Positions 49,713 through 58,535 of a stretch of 58,535 bases of DNA are shown one piece after another. Source of the stretch: Jiangella aurantiaca. GTDB taxonomy: Bacteria; Actinomycetota; Actinomycetes; Jiangellales; Jiangellaceae. A program made the position numbers and the translations under genes. Each line of letters opens with the position of its first letter. The stretch's first letter is position 1. The stretch covers positions 1 through 58,535 of the forward strand of contig NZ_SMLB01000037.1 of assembly GCF_004349105.1 (NCBI RefSeq), in the 5' to 3' direction. The notes beneath the pieces were generated by a model. It worked only from the letters and a program-made list of their open reading frames with translations. It was not told where the DNA came from and ran no database searches.

Positions 49713-51322
49713 GTGTCCGTCATCGACCGGCCGACACCGCCGCCGCCCACGGACGTCGACAAGGCGTTCCTCGGCCATGCCACCTACCGCAGCCTCGGCG
49801 AGCAGCAGCTGAGCCCCGTCGAGGAACGCTTCGAGCGCGGCCGCCGCACCGCCGGGCTGTTCCTCGCGCCGTTGGTCACCATCACCGCGTTGCTGCTGCC
49901 GCTGGGCCTGGACGACGAGCAGCACACGCTGGCGGCGATCCTGCTCGGCGTCATCGTCCTCTGGGTCACCGAACCGGTTCCGATCCCGGTCGGCGGGTTC
50001 ATCGGCATCGGCGCGATCGTCCTGCTCGGCGTGGTGCCGGCGGCGGAGGCGCTGGCGCCGTTCGGCTCGCCGACGGTGTTCACGTTCATCGGCGCGTTCA
50101 TCCTGGCGCAGGCGATGCTCAAGCACGGCCTGGCCAAGCGGTTCGCGATGTGGATGCTCAACCTGCCCGGCGTCGGCTCCTCCACCACCCGGGTCGTCAT
50201 CGTGTTCGGACTGATCACCTGCCTGCTGTCGGCGTTCGTCTCGAACACCGCGACGGTGGCCATGCTGCTGCCGACGGCGATCGGCATCCTCACCGTCATC
50301 GCCAAGCTGCTGCAGGCCAAGGGGCTGGTCGCGCGTGACTTCGACCCGCTGCGGCTACGGGTCGGCGCCGCGCTGATGCTGATGCTCGCCTACGGCGCCA
50401 GTGTCGGCGGGTTGCTGACGCCGGTCGGGTCGCCGCCGAACCTCATCGGCCGTGGGCTGATCGAGGAGGCGACCGGCGAGACGATCTCGTTCCTGGACTG
50501 GATGCTGCTCGCACTGCCGATCTGCGCGCTGATGTTCGTCGCGCTCGCCGTCGTCCTGCTGCTGCTCAACCGCCCGGAGATCAAGCACCTGGAGGGCGTG
50601 TCGGAGTGGGTGGCGACGGAGAAGGCGGCGCTCGGCCGGTTCTCGCGGGCCGAGAAGAACACGCTGATCGCGTTCGCCGTCACCGTCAGCCTGTGGATCT
50701 TCCCCGGCGTCATCGCGGTCGTCGCCGGCACCGAGTCCGAGCTCTACACCAGCGTCAGCGGCCGGCTCAACGAGGGCGTGGTCGCCGTGGTGGGCGCGGC
50801 ACTGCTGTTCCTGCTGCCCACCGACTGGAAACGGCGTGAGTACACGCTGCGCTGGAGCGACGCGGCCCGCATCGACTGGGGCACCGTGGTGCTGTTCGGC
50901 ACCGGCATCATCTTCGGCTCGCTTCTGGAGTCGACCGGTCTGGCCGAGACGATCGGCACCGGCGCCTTCGACTCCCTCGGCCTGACCAGCACGTTCGCCA
51001 TCACCGCGTTCGCCGTGCTGCTCGCCATCGTCATCTCGGAGACCACCAGCAACACCGCCGCTGCCGCCGTCGTCGTCCCGATCATCATCCCGATCGCGGT
51101 CGCCGCGGGCGTCAACCCGTTCGTCCCGGCGCTGGCCGCCACGTTCGGCGCCTCGTTCGGGTTCATGCTGCCGGTCTCGACGCCGCAGAACGCGATCGTC
51201 TACGGCTCGGGCGTCGTGCCGATCACCAAGATGATCCGGTCCGGCGTCTCGTTCGACGTGCTCGGCGCGATCCTGATCCTGCTCATGCTGCCCGTGATGG
51301 TGAGCGTGCTCGGGCTGGGCGG

Positions 51323-51326
<4 letters not shown>
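49713..51326 (+). CDS. DASS-family (SLC13-type) dicarboxylate transporter
   Basis: 537 residues, about 11 hydrophobic helices. Two SNT motifs mark the sodium/substrate sites (FVSNTATVAMLLP and ETTSNTAAAAVVVP), and TPVGSPPNLIGRG and MLPVSTPQNAIVYGSG are the matching re-entrant loops. It imports C4-dicarboxylates or related acids, usually with sodium. The GTG at 49713 follows GAGGAG. It is the first gene of a four-gene overlapping operon with a malate/tartrate-type dehydrogenase and a two-component system, which points to malate or tartrate as substrate. Confidence 0.9.
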
Positions 51327-52392
<1,066 letters not shown>

Positions 52393-52396
<4 letters not shown>

Positions 52397-54060
52397 CGGA
52401 GGCGGCGCACGTGCCGCAGACTGACGTGATGGGATCGCTCACGAGGCCGTGGCGACGGTGGAGCCTGGTGCGCAGCACGGTCGTCATCCAGCTGACGGTG
52501 GTGCTGGGCATTGTCGCGGTCGTGACGGCGATGGTGGCCGTGAACGCTCAGCGCGAGGCCCGCGAAGCGGCCGGCGACCGGTCGATGTCGGTCGCACAGG
52601 CCGTCGCCGCGGCGCCGTCGGTCATCGCCGCGTTCGGCTCCGACGACCCCAGCGCGCACCTGCAGCCGTATGCCGAACGCGTCCGGTCCGGCGGCGACGT
52701 CGACTTCATCACGATCATGTCGCCGGACCGGGTCCGCTACACCCACCCCGACCCCGAGCAGATCGGCGGGACGTTCCTCGGCAACGTGGGCGACGCGCCG
52801 TCCGGCGGCACGTTGCGCGAGACGTTCACCGGCACGCTCGGCCCGTCGGTCCGCGCCGTCGTGCCGGTGCGGTCCGGCCCCGACGGCGGCGCGGTCGTCG
52901 GGCTGGTCGCCGTCGGCGTCACCATCGAGAACGTCGGCGAGCGGGTGGCCGAGCAGGTGCCGTGGATCGTGCTGACGGCGCTGGCCGCGGCCGTGCTCGG
53001 CGTCGCCGGGTCGGTGGTGGTGGGACGGCGGCTGCACCGGGTCACCGGCGGCATGGGCCCGGCCGAGGTCACCCGCACGCTCGCCTACTACGCGTCGGTG
53101 CTGCACGCGATCCGCGAGGGGCTGCTCATCCTGGACGAGCACGGCCGGGTCGTGCTGGCCAACGACGAGGCGATCCGGCTGCTCGGCCTGCCCGGCCCGC
53201 TGCCGCCGGGCGTCACCCTCGACGACGTCGACCTGCCGCCCGCCGTCGTGCGCGCGCTGACCAGCGAGGGCAGCACCATCGACGAGATCGTGCTCACCGA
53301 GGAGCGGGTCATCGTGGTCAGCCGGATGCCGGCCCGCACCGACGACTCCGCCGCGGGCCAGGGCCGCAGCGGGGCGGTGGTGACAATGCGCGACCACACC
53401 GAACTGGAGCGACTGGCCCGCGAGCTGGACACCGCGACCAGCTTCTCCGACGCGCTGCGGGCGCACGCCCATGAGTCGGCGAACCGGCTGCACGCCGTCG
53501 TGTCGCTGCTCGAGCTCGGCCGGTCCGGCGCCGCCCTCGAGCTCGCGACCACCGAGCTGGCCACCACGCAGGCGCTGGCCGACCGGGTGGTGTCGGCGAT
53601 CGACGAGCCGGTGCTGGCGGCGCTGCTGCTCGGAAAGACCGCGCAGGCCGACGAGCGCGGCGTCGCGCTGACCATCGAATCGGCCGGCTCGGCGCAGGAG
53701 GCCGGGCTGGCGACCCGCGACCTGGTGACGGTGGTCGGCAACCTGGTCGACAACGCCGTCGACGCCGCCGGGGCCGGGTCGCCGCCGCGCTGGGTGCACG
53801 TCGCGATCGACGCGACGGAGGGGCTGGTGGTCGAGGTGAGCGACTCGGGCGACGGGGTCGCCGCGGGCGACCGCGACCGCGTCTTCGACCGCGGCTGGTC
53901 CACCAAGAACGGCGCCGGCGCGCACCAGGGCTTGGGACTGGCGCTGGTCACGCAGGTGGTGCGCCGGCTGGATGGCGAGATCGAGCTGACAGAGAGCGGC
54001 GGGGCGACGCTGTTCCGGGTGACGCTGCCGGCCGCCCCGGTCGTGGTGGAGCCGGCATGA
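52393..54060 (+). CDS. CitA/DcuS-type sensor histidine kinase
   Basis: 555 residues. Helix 1 (about 29-51), an extracellular PASp/CHASE-like sensing domain (about 52-190; FITIMSPDRVRYTHPDPEQI and GGTFLG are the typical citrate/malate sensor blocks), helix 2 (about 191-211), a cytoplasmic PAS (about 230-335) and a kinase domain. The phospho-acceptor is His 360 (RAHAHESANRLH). The ATP-lid blocks are VGNLVDNAVDAAG, VSDSGDGV, DRGWSTK and HQGLGLAL. The GTG overlaps the dehydrogenase stop codon. It presumably senses the same dicarboxylate outside the cell. Confidence 0.92.
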
Positions 54061-54746
54061 CCCGCACGCTGCGCACCCTCGTGGTCGAGGACGAGCCGAT
54101 CGTCGCCGCCGCCCACGCGACCTACGTCGAACGCGTGCCGGGCTTCGAGCTGGCCGGTACGGTGCACTCCGGCCGCGAGGCGCTGGCCGTGCTGGCCCGC
54201 GACCGGATCGACCTGGTGCTGCTGGACATGAACCTGCCGGACCTGCACGGGCTGGACGTCTGCCGCAAGCTCCGCGCCGCCGGCCTGAGCACGGACATCA
54301 TGGCGCTGACGGCCGCCCGCGACCTCGCCATGGTGCGCGCCGCGGTGTCGCTGGGCATCGTCCAGTACGTCATCAAGCCGTTCACGTTCGCGATGCTGGC
54401 CGACCGGCTCACCCGCTACGCCGCCTACCGGGCGCGGACCAGCGCGGAGTCCGAGGCGACCAGCCAGCACGAGATCGACCGGCTGCTCGGCGCGCTGCGC
54501 GCGCCCGACCTGTCCCGGCTCCCGAAAGGCCTGGCCGAGGAGACCCTCGACCACGTGGTCGCCGTGCTGCGGGAGCAGGACGGCGCGTCGGCCCGCGAGG
54601 TGGCGGCCGCACTATCGGTGTCGCGGGTCACGGCTCGCCGGTACCTGGAGCATCTGCACGACCTCGGCCGGGTCGAACGCGAGGCGCGGCACGGCGGCGC
54701 CGGCCGGCCGGAGCTGAGCTACCGGCTCACGCCGGATAGACGCTGA
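54057..54746 (+). CDS. CitB/DcuR-type response regulator
   Basis: 229 residues. The receiver domain has the acidic pocket EDEP and phospho-acceptor Asp 57 (LVLLDMNLP), with Thr/Lys switch residues in ALTAA and YVIKPF (Lys 107). The C-terminal helix-turn-helix is SAREVAAALSVSRVTARRYL followed by GRVEREARHG. The ATGA overlap with the kinase gene indicates a cognate pair. It probably activates the transporter-dehydrogenase operon. Its 3' end overlaps the convergent modC by 20 bases. Confidence 0.93.
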   Translation: MTRTLRTLVVEDEPIVAAAHATYVERVPGFELAGTVHSGREALAVLARDRIDLVLLDMNLPDLHGLDVCRKLRAAGLSTDIMALTAARDLAMVRAAVSLGIVQYVIKPFTFAMLADRLTRYAAYRARTSAESEATSQHEIDRLLGALRAPDLSRLPKGLAEETLDHVVAVLREQDGASAREVAAALSVSRVTARRYLEHLHDLGRVEREARHGGAGRPELSYRLTPDRR

Positions 54747-55779
54747 TCTCGGTGGCCTTCACCGACGCCCACACCTCGCCGCCAGGCTCCAGGCCGAGGT
54801 CGGCGACGGCCAGCGGCGTGACGTCCGCGAGCACGGGCACCGCGCCGTCGGCCGTCACCCGGACGAGGTCGCCGTGCGCCTCGAGGTCGGCGATGACCAG
54901 CGGCCACGCGTTGCGGGCCGAGCCCTCCGGCCGGCGCGGGCTGAGCGTGACGGCGACCGGCGGGAACGCGATGTGCACCGGGCCGGTGGCGTCGTGGGCC
55001 AGGGTGACGACGGCCCCGGTCGGCAGCTCGGCGGTGCGGCCCGACGCCGTCCCCGTCAGCAGGTTCAGGCCGACGAGGCGGGCGACGTAGTCGGTGCGCG
55101 GCCGGCGCGCGACCTCGGCCGGCGGGCCCTGCTGGACGACGCTGCCGCGCTCCAGCACGACGACGCGGTCGCCGAGCACCATGGCCTCGAGCGGATCGTG
55201 GGTGACGACGAGCGTGCAGCCGTCGTAGCCCGCGAGGTGCCGGCGCAGCTCGGCCCGGACCGCGGGCCGGGTGCCGGCGTCGAGCGCGGCCAGCGGCTCG
55301 TCGAGCAGCAGCAGCCGCGGTGCGACGATCAGCGCGCGGGCCAACGCGACCCGCTGCGCCTGGCCGCCGGAGAGCTCGCCCGGACGCCGTCGCTCGTACC
55401 CGGCCAGCCCCATGCGGCCGAGCCATTCGCGAGCCTCGGCGCGGGCCCGGTCGCGGGGCATGCCGCGCGAGCGCAGCCCGAACGCGACGTTCTCCAGCAC
55501 GCTCATCCGCGGGAACAGCAGGTAGTCCTGGACGACCATGCCGACCCGCCGGTCGCGCGGCCGGACGTGCACCCCGGCGGCGGGGTCGTCGAGCGTGACG
55601 CCGTCCAGCTCGACCCGCCCGGCGTCCAGCGGCAGGATCCCGGCCAGCAGCTGCAGCGCGGTCGACTTGCCCGCGCCGTTCGGCCCGAGCAGTGCCACGA
55701 CCTCGCCGGGCGCGACCGCGAGCGCGGCCCGCAGCTCGAGGTCGCCGCGGCGCAGCGCGAGGTCGGCGTGCAGGCTCAT
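54727..55779 (-). CDS. modC: Molybdate ABC transporter ATPase
   Basis: 350 residues. Walker A GPNGAGKST, signature ELSGGQAQR, Walker B LLLLDEPLAALD and switch His in VVTHDPLEA. The C-terminal TOBE/molybdopterin-type domain (about 285-350; VIADLEAHGDLVRVTA then VWASVKATEISVYP) is characteristic of ModC. It powers molybdate (or tungstate) uptake with ModB. It is the last gene of the operon, overlapping modB by 4 bases. Confidence 0.92.
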   Translation of the reverse strand: MSLHADLALRRGDLELRAALAVAPGEVVALLGPNGAGKSTALQLLAGILPLDAGRVELDGVTLDDPAAGVHVRPRDRRVGMVVQDYLLFPRMSVLENVAFGLRSRGMPRDRARAEAREWLGRMGLAGYERRRPGELSGGQAQRVALARALIVAPRLLLLDEPLAALDAGTRPAVRAELRRHLAGYDGCTLVVTHDPLEAMVLGDRVVVLERGSVVQQGPPAEVARRPRTDYVARLVGLNLLTGTASGRTAELPTGAVVTLAHDATGPVHIAFPPVAVTLSPRRPEGSARNAWPLVIADLEAHGDLVRVTADGAVPVLADVTPLAVADLGLEPGGEVWASVKATEISVYPA

Positions 55780-56582
55780 GCGGTGCCGATCCAGCGTTCG
55801 CGCAGCCCGACCAGGATGGTCACCGACACGGCGATCATGAGCAGGCTGAGCACGATGGCGACGTCGCTGTCGCCGGAGTTGATCGCGACGTACGCCTCCA
55901 GCGGCAGCGTGCGGGTGGTGCCGGGGAAGCTGCCGGCGAAGGTCACCGTCGCGCCGAACTCGCCGAGCGCCCGGGCCCAGCACAGCACCGCCCCGGCCAG
56001 CACGCCCGGCGTGACGGCGGGCAGCGTGACGCGGCGGAACGTCGTCCAGGAGGTGGCGCCGAGCGTGGCCGCGACGTCGTCGTACCGGCGGTCGGCCGTG
56101 CGCAGTGCCCCCTCGACCGCGACGACGAGGAACGGCATCGCGACGAACACCTGCGCCAGCACGACCGCCTCGGTGGTGAACGGCAGGCTGATGCCGAACG
56201 TGTCATACAGCCAGCCGCCGACCAGCCCGCGCCGGCCGAACACCATGAGCAGCGCGACGCCGCCGACCACCGGCGGCAGCACCAGCGGCACCGTCACCAG
56301 GCCGCGCAGAACGGACCGGCCGGGCAGCGTCGTCCGGGCCAGCAGCCACGCGATCGGGACCCCGCACGCGAGCGCGGCCGCGGTCGCCACCGTCGCCGTG
56401 ACCAGCGACAAGCGCAGCGCCGTCAGGACCTCGTCGGAGGCGAGGATGGACGGGAGGTCGCTCCACGGCGCGCGCACGACCAGGCCCGCCATCGGCAGGA
56501 CCAGGATCGCGACGCCGAGTGCCGCCGGGATCAGCAGCCCGGCCGGGACCCGCAGATCCTCCGTCCGACGGGTTGGGTTCAC
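55776..56582 (-). CDS. modB: Molybdate ABC transporter permease
   Basis: 268 residues, about five helices; ModB-type blocks VPLVLPPVVGGVALLMVFGR, the coupling loop YDDVAATLGATSWTTFRRVT plus LPAVTPG, and ARALGEFGATVTFAGSFPGT. It forms the channel for molybdate with ModC. The GTG overlaps the modA stop codon (GTGA) and the 3' end overlaps modC, so expression is tightly coupled. Confidence 0.93.
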   Translation of the reverse strand: MNPTRRTEDLRVPAGLLIPAALGVAILVLPMAGLVVRAPWSDLPSILASDEVLTALRLSLVTATVATAAALACGVPIAWLLARTTLPGRSVLRGLVTVPLVLPPVVGGVALLMVFGRRGLVGGWLYDTFGISLPFTTEAVVLAQVFVAMPFLVVAVEGALRTADRRYDDVAATLGATSWTTFRRVTLPAVTPGVLAGAVLCWARALGEFGATVTFAGSFPGTTRTLPLEAYVAINSGDSDVAIVLSLLMIAVSVTILVGLRERWIGTA

Positions 56583-57373
56583 GGCTCCAGGAAACCCGCC
56601 TCGCCGAGGATGACCCGGCCCGGCTCGCCGGTGATCGCGTCGACGACCGCCCGCGCGCCCTCCGGGTTCGGGGCGTCGGCGAGGACTGCGACCGGGTAGT
56701 CGCTGACCACGTCCTCGGCATCAGGCACGTCGACGGTCTCGACCGCGTCGCCCTCGGCCGCCGCGTCGGTCAGGTAGATCAGTGCCGCGTCCGCCTCGCC
56801 GAGCGCGACCAGCGACGCCGCCTCCTTGACGTCCGTGGTCAGCGTGTCCGGCGCTGCGGTGACGCCGGCGGCGTCGAGGAGACGCTGGGCCGCACCGCCG
56901 CACGGGACCTGTGGCTCGCAGATCGCGACGCGCAGGTCTTCGTTCGCCAGGTCGGCCAGGCCAGTGACGTTGCCGGGGTTGCCGGCCGGGACCGCCAGCG
57001 CCAGCGTGTTGCGGGCGAAGATCCGCGGCTCGCCGTCGACCACCCCGCCGGCGACCGCCTCGTCCATCGTCGTGGTGTCGGCCGTGGCCAGGACGTCGGC
57101 GGGCGCACCGGACAGCAGCTGCTCGACCAGGCCGGAGCTGGAGCCGAACGAGTAGACGATCTCCAGGTCCGGGTGGGTCGTCTGGAGCTCGTCGGCGAGG
57201 TGCTCGAACGACTCCGTCAACGACGCCGCCGCCAGCACCGTCACCCTCCCGCTCGGCACCTGGCTCGCCTCGCCCGGGTCCGCGGCGGCCGCGCTGTCGC
57301 CGTCGTCGCCCCCGCAGGCGACGGTGAGCAGAGCGGCCACCGTGACCGTGAGCGCGAGCCGTGCCCGCGTCAT
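56579..57373 (-). CDS. modA: Molybdate-binding lipoprotein
   Basis: 264 residues. Lipoprotein signal with TVAC lipobox and an acidic linker. The mature part has VTVLAAASLTESFEHLADEL, YSFGSSSGLVEQLLSGAPAD then VLATAD, and FARNTLALAVPAGNP, all typical of ModA oxyanion receptors. It delivers molybdate or tungstate to ModBC. The ATG overlaps the stop of the upstream regulator gene. Confidence 0.94.
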   Translation of the reverse strand: MTRARLALTVTVAALLTVACGGDDGDSAAAADPGEASQVPSGRVTVLAAASLTESFEHLADELQTTHPDLEIVYSFGSSSGLVEQLLSGAPADVLATADTTTMDEAVAGGVVDGEPRIFARNTLALAVPAGNPGNVTGLADLANEDLRVAICEPQVPCGGAAQRLLDAAGVTAAPDTLTTDVKEAASLVALGEADAALIYLTDAAAEGDAVETVDVPDAEDVVSDYPVAVLADAPNPEGARAVVDAITGEPGRVILGEAGFLEP

Positions 57374-57774
57374 GCCCGGCCCGCCGGGAGATCGACGACG
57401 ACATTGGTGGCCTTGACCGACGCGATGGCCGCCACGCCGACCTCCAGCCCGAGCTCGTCGGCGGCCTCGCGGCTCATCAACGACACGACGCGGTGCGGGC
57501 CGGCCTGGATCTCCACCTGCGCCATCACGCCGTCCTTCTTCACCGAGATGACGATGCCGGGGAAGTGGTTGCGCGCGGACTCCCGCGGCACGGGCAGGGC
57601 GGCCTCGTCGGGGACGATCTCGCGGGCCACCCGGGCCAGCTCCACGCCGTCGACGACCATGCGCCCGGCGTCGTCGCGGTCGAGCCGCAACCGCCCGGCC
57701 TCGGCCCATCGTCGCAACGAGTCGTCGCTCACCCCCAGGAGGCGGGCTGCGTCAGCGATCCGAAACTGCGGCAC
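57370..57774 (-). CDS. Molybdate-responsive HTH-TOBE regulator
   Basis: About 134 residues. The N-terminal MerR/excisionase-like helix-turn-helix is FRIADAARLLGVSDDSLRRW; the C-terminal TOBE (molybdate/molybdopterin-binding) domain (about 68-134) has NHFPGIVISVKKDGVMAQVE and AIASVKATNVVVDLP. It probably senses intracellular molybdate and controls the mod operon, which it heads. The GTG at 57774 lies 7 bases after a -10 box TATACT (minus strand 57787-57782), so the message is probably leaderless. Two similar repeats flank the promoter. Confidence 0.85.
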   Translation of the reverse strand: MPQFRIADAARLLGVSDDSLRRWAEAGRLRLDRDDAGRMVVDGVELARVAREIVPDEAALPVPRESARNHFPGIVISVKKDGVMAQVEIQAGPHRVVSLMSREAADELGLEVGVAAIASVKATNVVVDLPAGRA

Positions 57775-57802
57775 AATCGACAGTATAGACCCGCAACTGC
57801 GG
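57760..57802 (-). promoter_or_regulatory. Leaderless mod promoter flanked by two operator-like repeats
   Basis: CCGCAACTGCGG (57791-57802, a perfect palindrome) and CCGAAACTGCGG (57760-57771) start 31 bases apart, three helical turns, with the -10 box TATACT (57787-57782) between them. A dimeric molybdate-responsive regulator binding both would cover the promoter and the start codon. Confidence 0.6.
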
Positions 57803-58535
57803 ACTATTCCCGACACTTCGGTTCCTCACCGCATGTGTCGCCGGCGTGTGGACTTCTGTACCGCCACTGGCAGTGCTCCCTGACGAAGGCGCGTCCGCTG
57901 CCCCCGCTAGGACGCAGTCAGCCAGCGCACCAGCAGCGGCGGGTCGAGGTCTGAGGCGGGACGACATGGTCGGCAGGCTGTTGCCGACGATGCGCGAGCC
58001 TTCGTGGTCTGCGCCGTGAGTTCGTCGGGGGGTCATGCGGCCGGCCGGCTCGCGTCATGTCCTGTGGACCATGGGGATGCGGTCGGCTGGGACGACGCCC
58101 GGTGGGCGCGTCGCCGCCGCCGGCGCACACCCCGATGATCCGCGGCGCTCCGCCGTCGCCGTGCCGCCGCCTCCTGATCAACCCCAAGGTGGTCCGGGCG
58201 GTCGACAGCGGGCCGGGTGATCGTGCGGCTGGCGCGAGAACGTCGCTCGACCACGATGCGCCTCACCCGGTTCAGCGCCGCATGAGGGCAGATCACGGCT
58301 CACATACGGTCCCGAGACGAGTGAGGCGCACCAGAAGCGAGCGGCCACCTCTGCCCCCGGCCAGCAGGAACGGCCGCCCAGCACAACCGTTGTTCGTCCA
58401 GGACCGCCCAGGCGATGTGCAGTTCTCACGCCGGTTCCCGGCTACATCACGAGGGTTGATGATCAACGCTGTCCACAGCACCAATGCCACACCGAACCAC
58501 GCCAACCCCGGCCCCGGGCCAGCCCACACCTTCCC
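57803..58535 (+). other. Region without a convincing gene
   Basis: About 730 bases at the end of the window. Several short open frames on both strands lack good starts and family resemblance. One minus-strand frame (about 58293-58529) has a single hydrophobic stretch (GLAWFGVALVLWTALII) and runs near the window end, so it could be the tail of a gene outside. Two inverted repeats occur: GTCGGCA/TGCCGAC (57969-57975 and 57982-57988) and TGCGCCTCAC/GTGAGGCGCA (58257-58266 and 58321-58330). The second pair resembles ends of a small mobile element, but no transposase is visible. Confidence 0.4.

Noticed and set aside
57918-58529. Several overlapping short open frames at the right end as a transposase
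   Set aside because: No DDE or other transposase motif, no good start sites and no consistent frame. Only simple inverted repeats are visible.

Overview
The window is strongly GC-rich, densely packed DNA with frequent GTG starts, GTGA/ATGA stop-start overlaps, several apparently leaderless promoters and many lipoprotein or Tat-exported sugar-uptake proteins. This is typical of a large-genome, soil- or plant-associated actinomycete. A Jiangella-like organism is my best guess from gene content, but the sequence alone does not prove a genus. I saw no tRNA, rRNA, CRISPR array or intact transposon.

Layout: (1) 1-5518, a peptide/nickel-type ABC uptake operon (minus strand) and an ArsR-type regulator coupled to an MFS exporter. 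(2) 5719-9579, a small hypothetical gene and the three-gene actinobacterial succinate dehydrogenase operon. (3) 9580-10364, a non-coding stretch with two long inverted repeats. (4) 10365-17979, a pterin dehydratase, then a DeoR regulator divergent from a sugar operon: binding protein, two permeases, class II ketose-bisphosphate aldolase, and a fusion of an ADP-dependent-type sugar kinase with a type I phosphomannose isomerase. (5) 18091-32012, a methyltransferase and a pectin (rhamnogalacturonan) locus. Its plus arm holds a binding protein, two permeases and a YesL/DUF624 protein. Facing it on the minus strand is a PL4 rhamnogalacturonan lyase. A five-gene overlapping minus operon follows: LacI regulator, alpha/alpha-barrel glycosidase, FAD oxidoreductase, DapA/NanA-family aldolase and a sialidase-like hydrolase.

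(6) 32243-40309, a PhyH dioxygenase/AraC pair, a KTSC protein, a heterodimeric ABC exporter with one degenerate ATP site, a PIN/Phd toxin-antitoxin pair, a DinB/DUF664 protein, RidA and a CGNR regulator. (7) 40371-40700, eroded remnants of an HxlR regulator and an NTF2-like gene. (8) 40766-49546, mostly housekeeping: an HNH protein, YchF, RmuC, an unusual membrane-anchored Nudix-like protein, a chitinase remnant, a PNPOx-like protein, a DUF1707 protein, IspH, XseA, XseB and a DUF4245 protein. (9) 49713-54746, a translationally coupled operon of DASS dicarboxylate transporter, D-malate/tartrate dehydrogenase and CitA/CitB-type two-component system. (10) 54727-57774, a molybdate operon (HTH-TOBE regulator, ModA, ModB, ModC), and then about 700 bases with no convincing gene.

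How the genes work together: both sugar loci look like self-contained import-and-degrade modules, each with its own repressor and recognisable operators. The most distinctive element is the kinase-isomerase fusion next to the aldolase. If the kinase accepts both a hexose and a hexose 6-phosphate, three proteins could take an imported sugar to triose phosphates without the central glycolytic enzymes.
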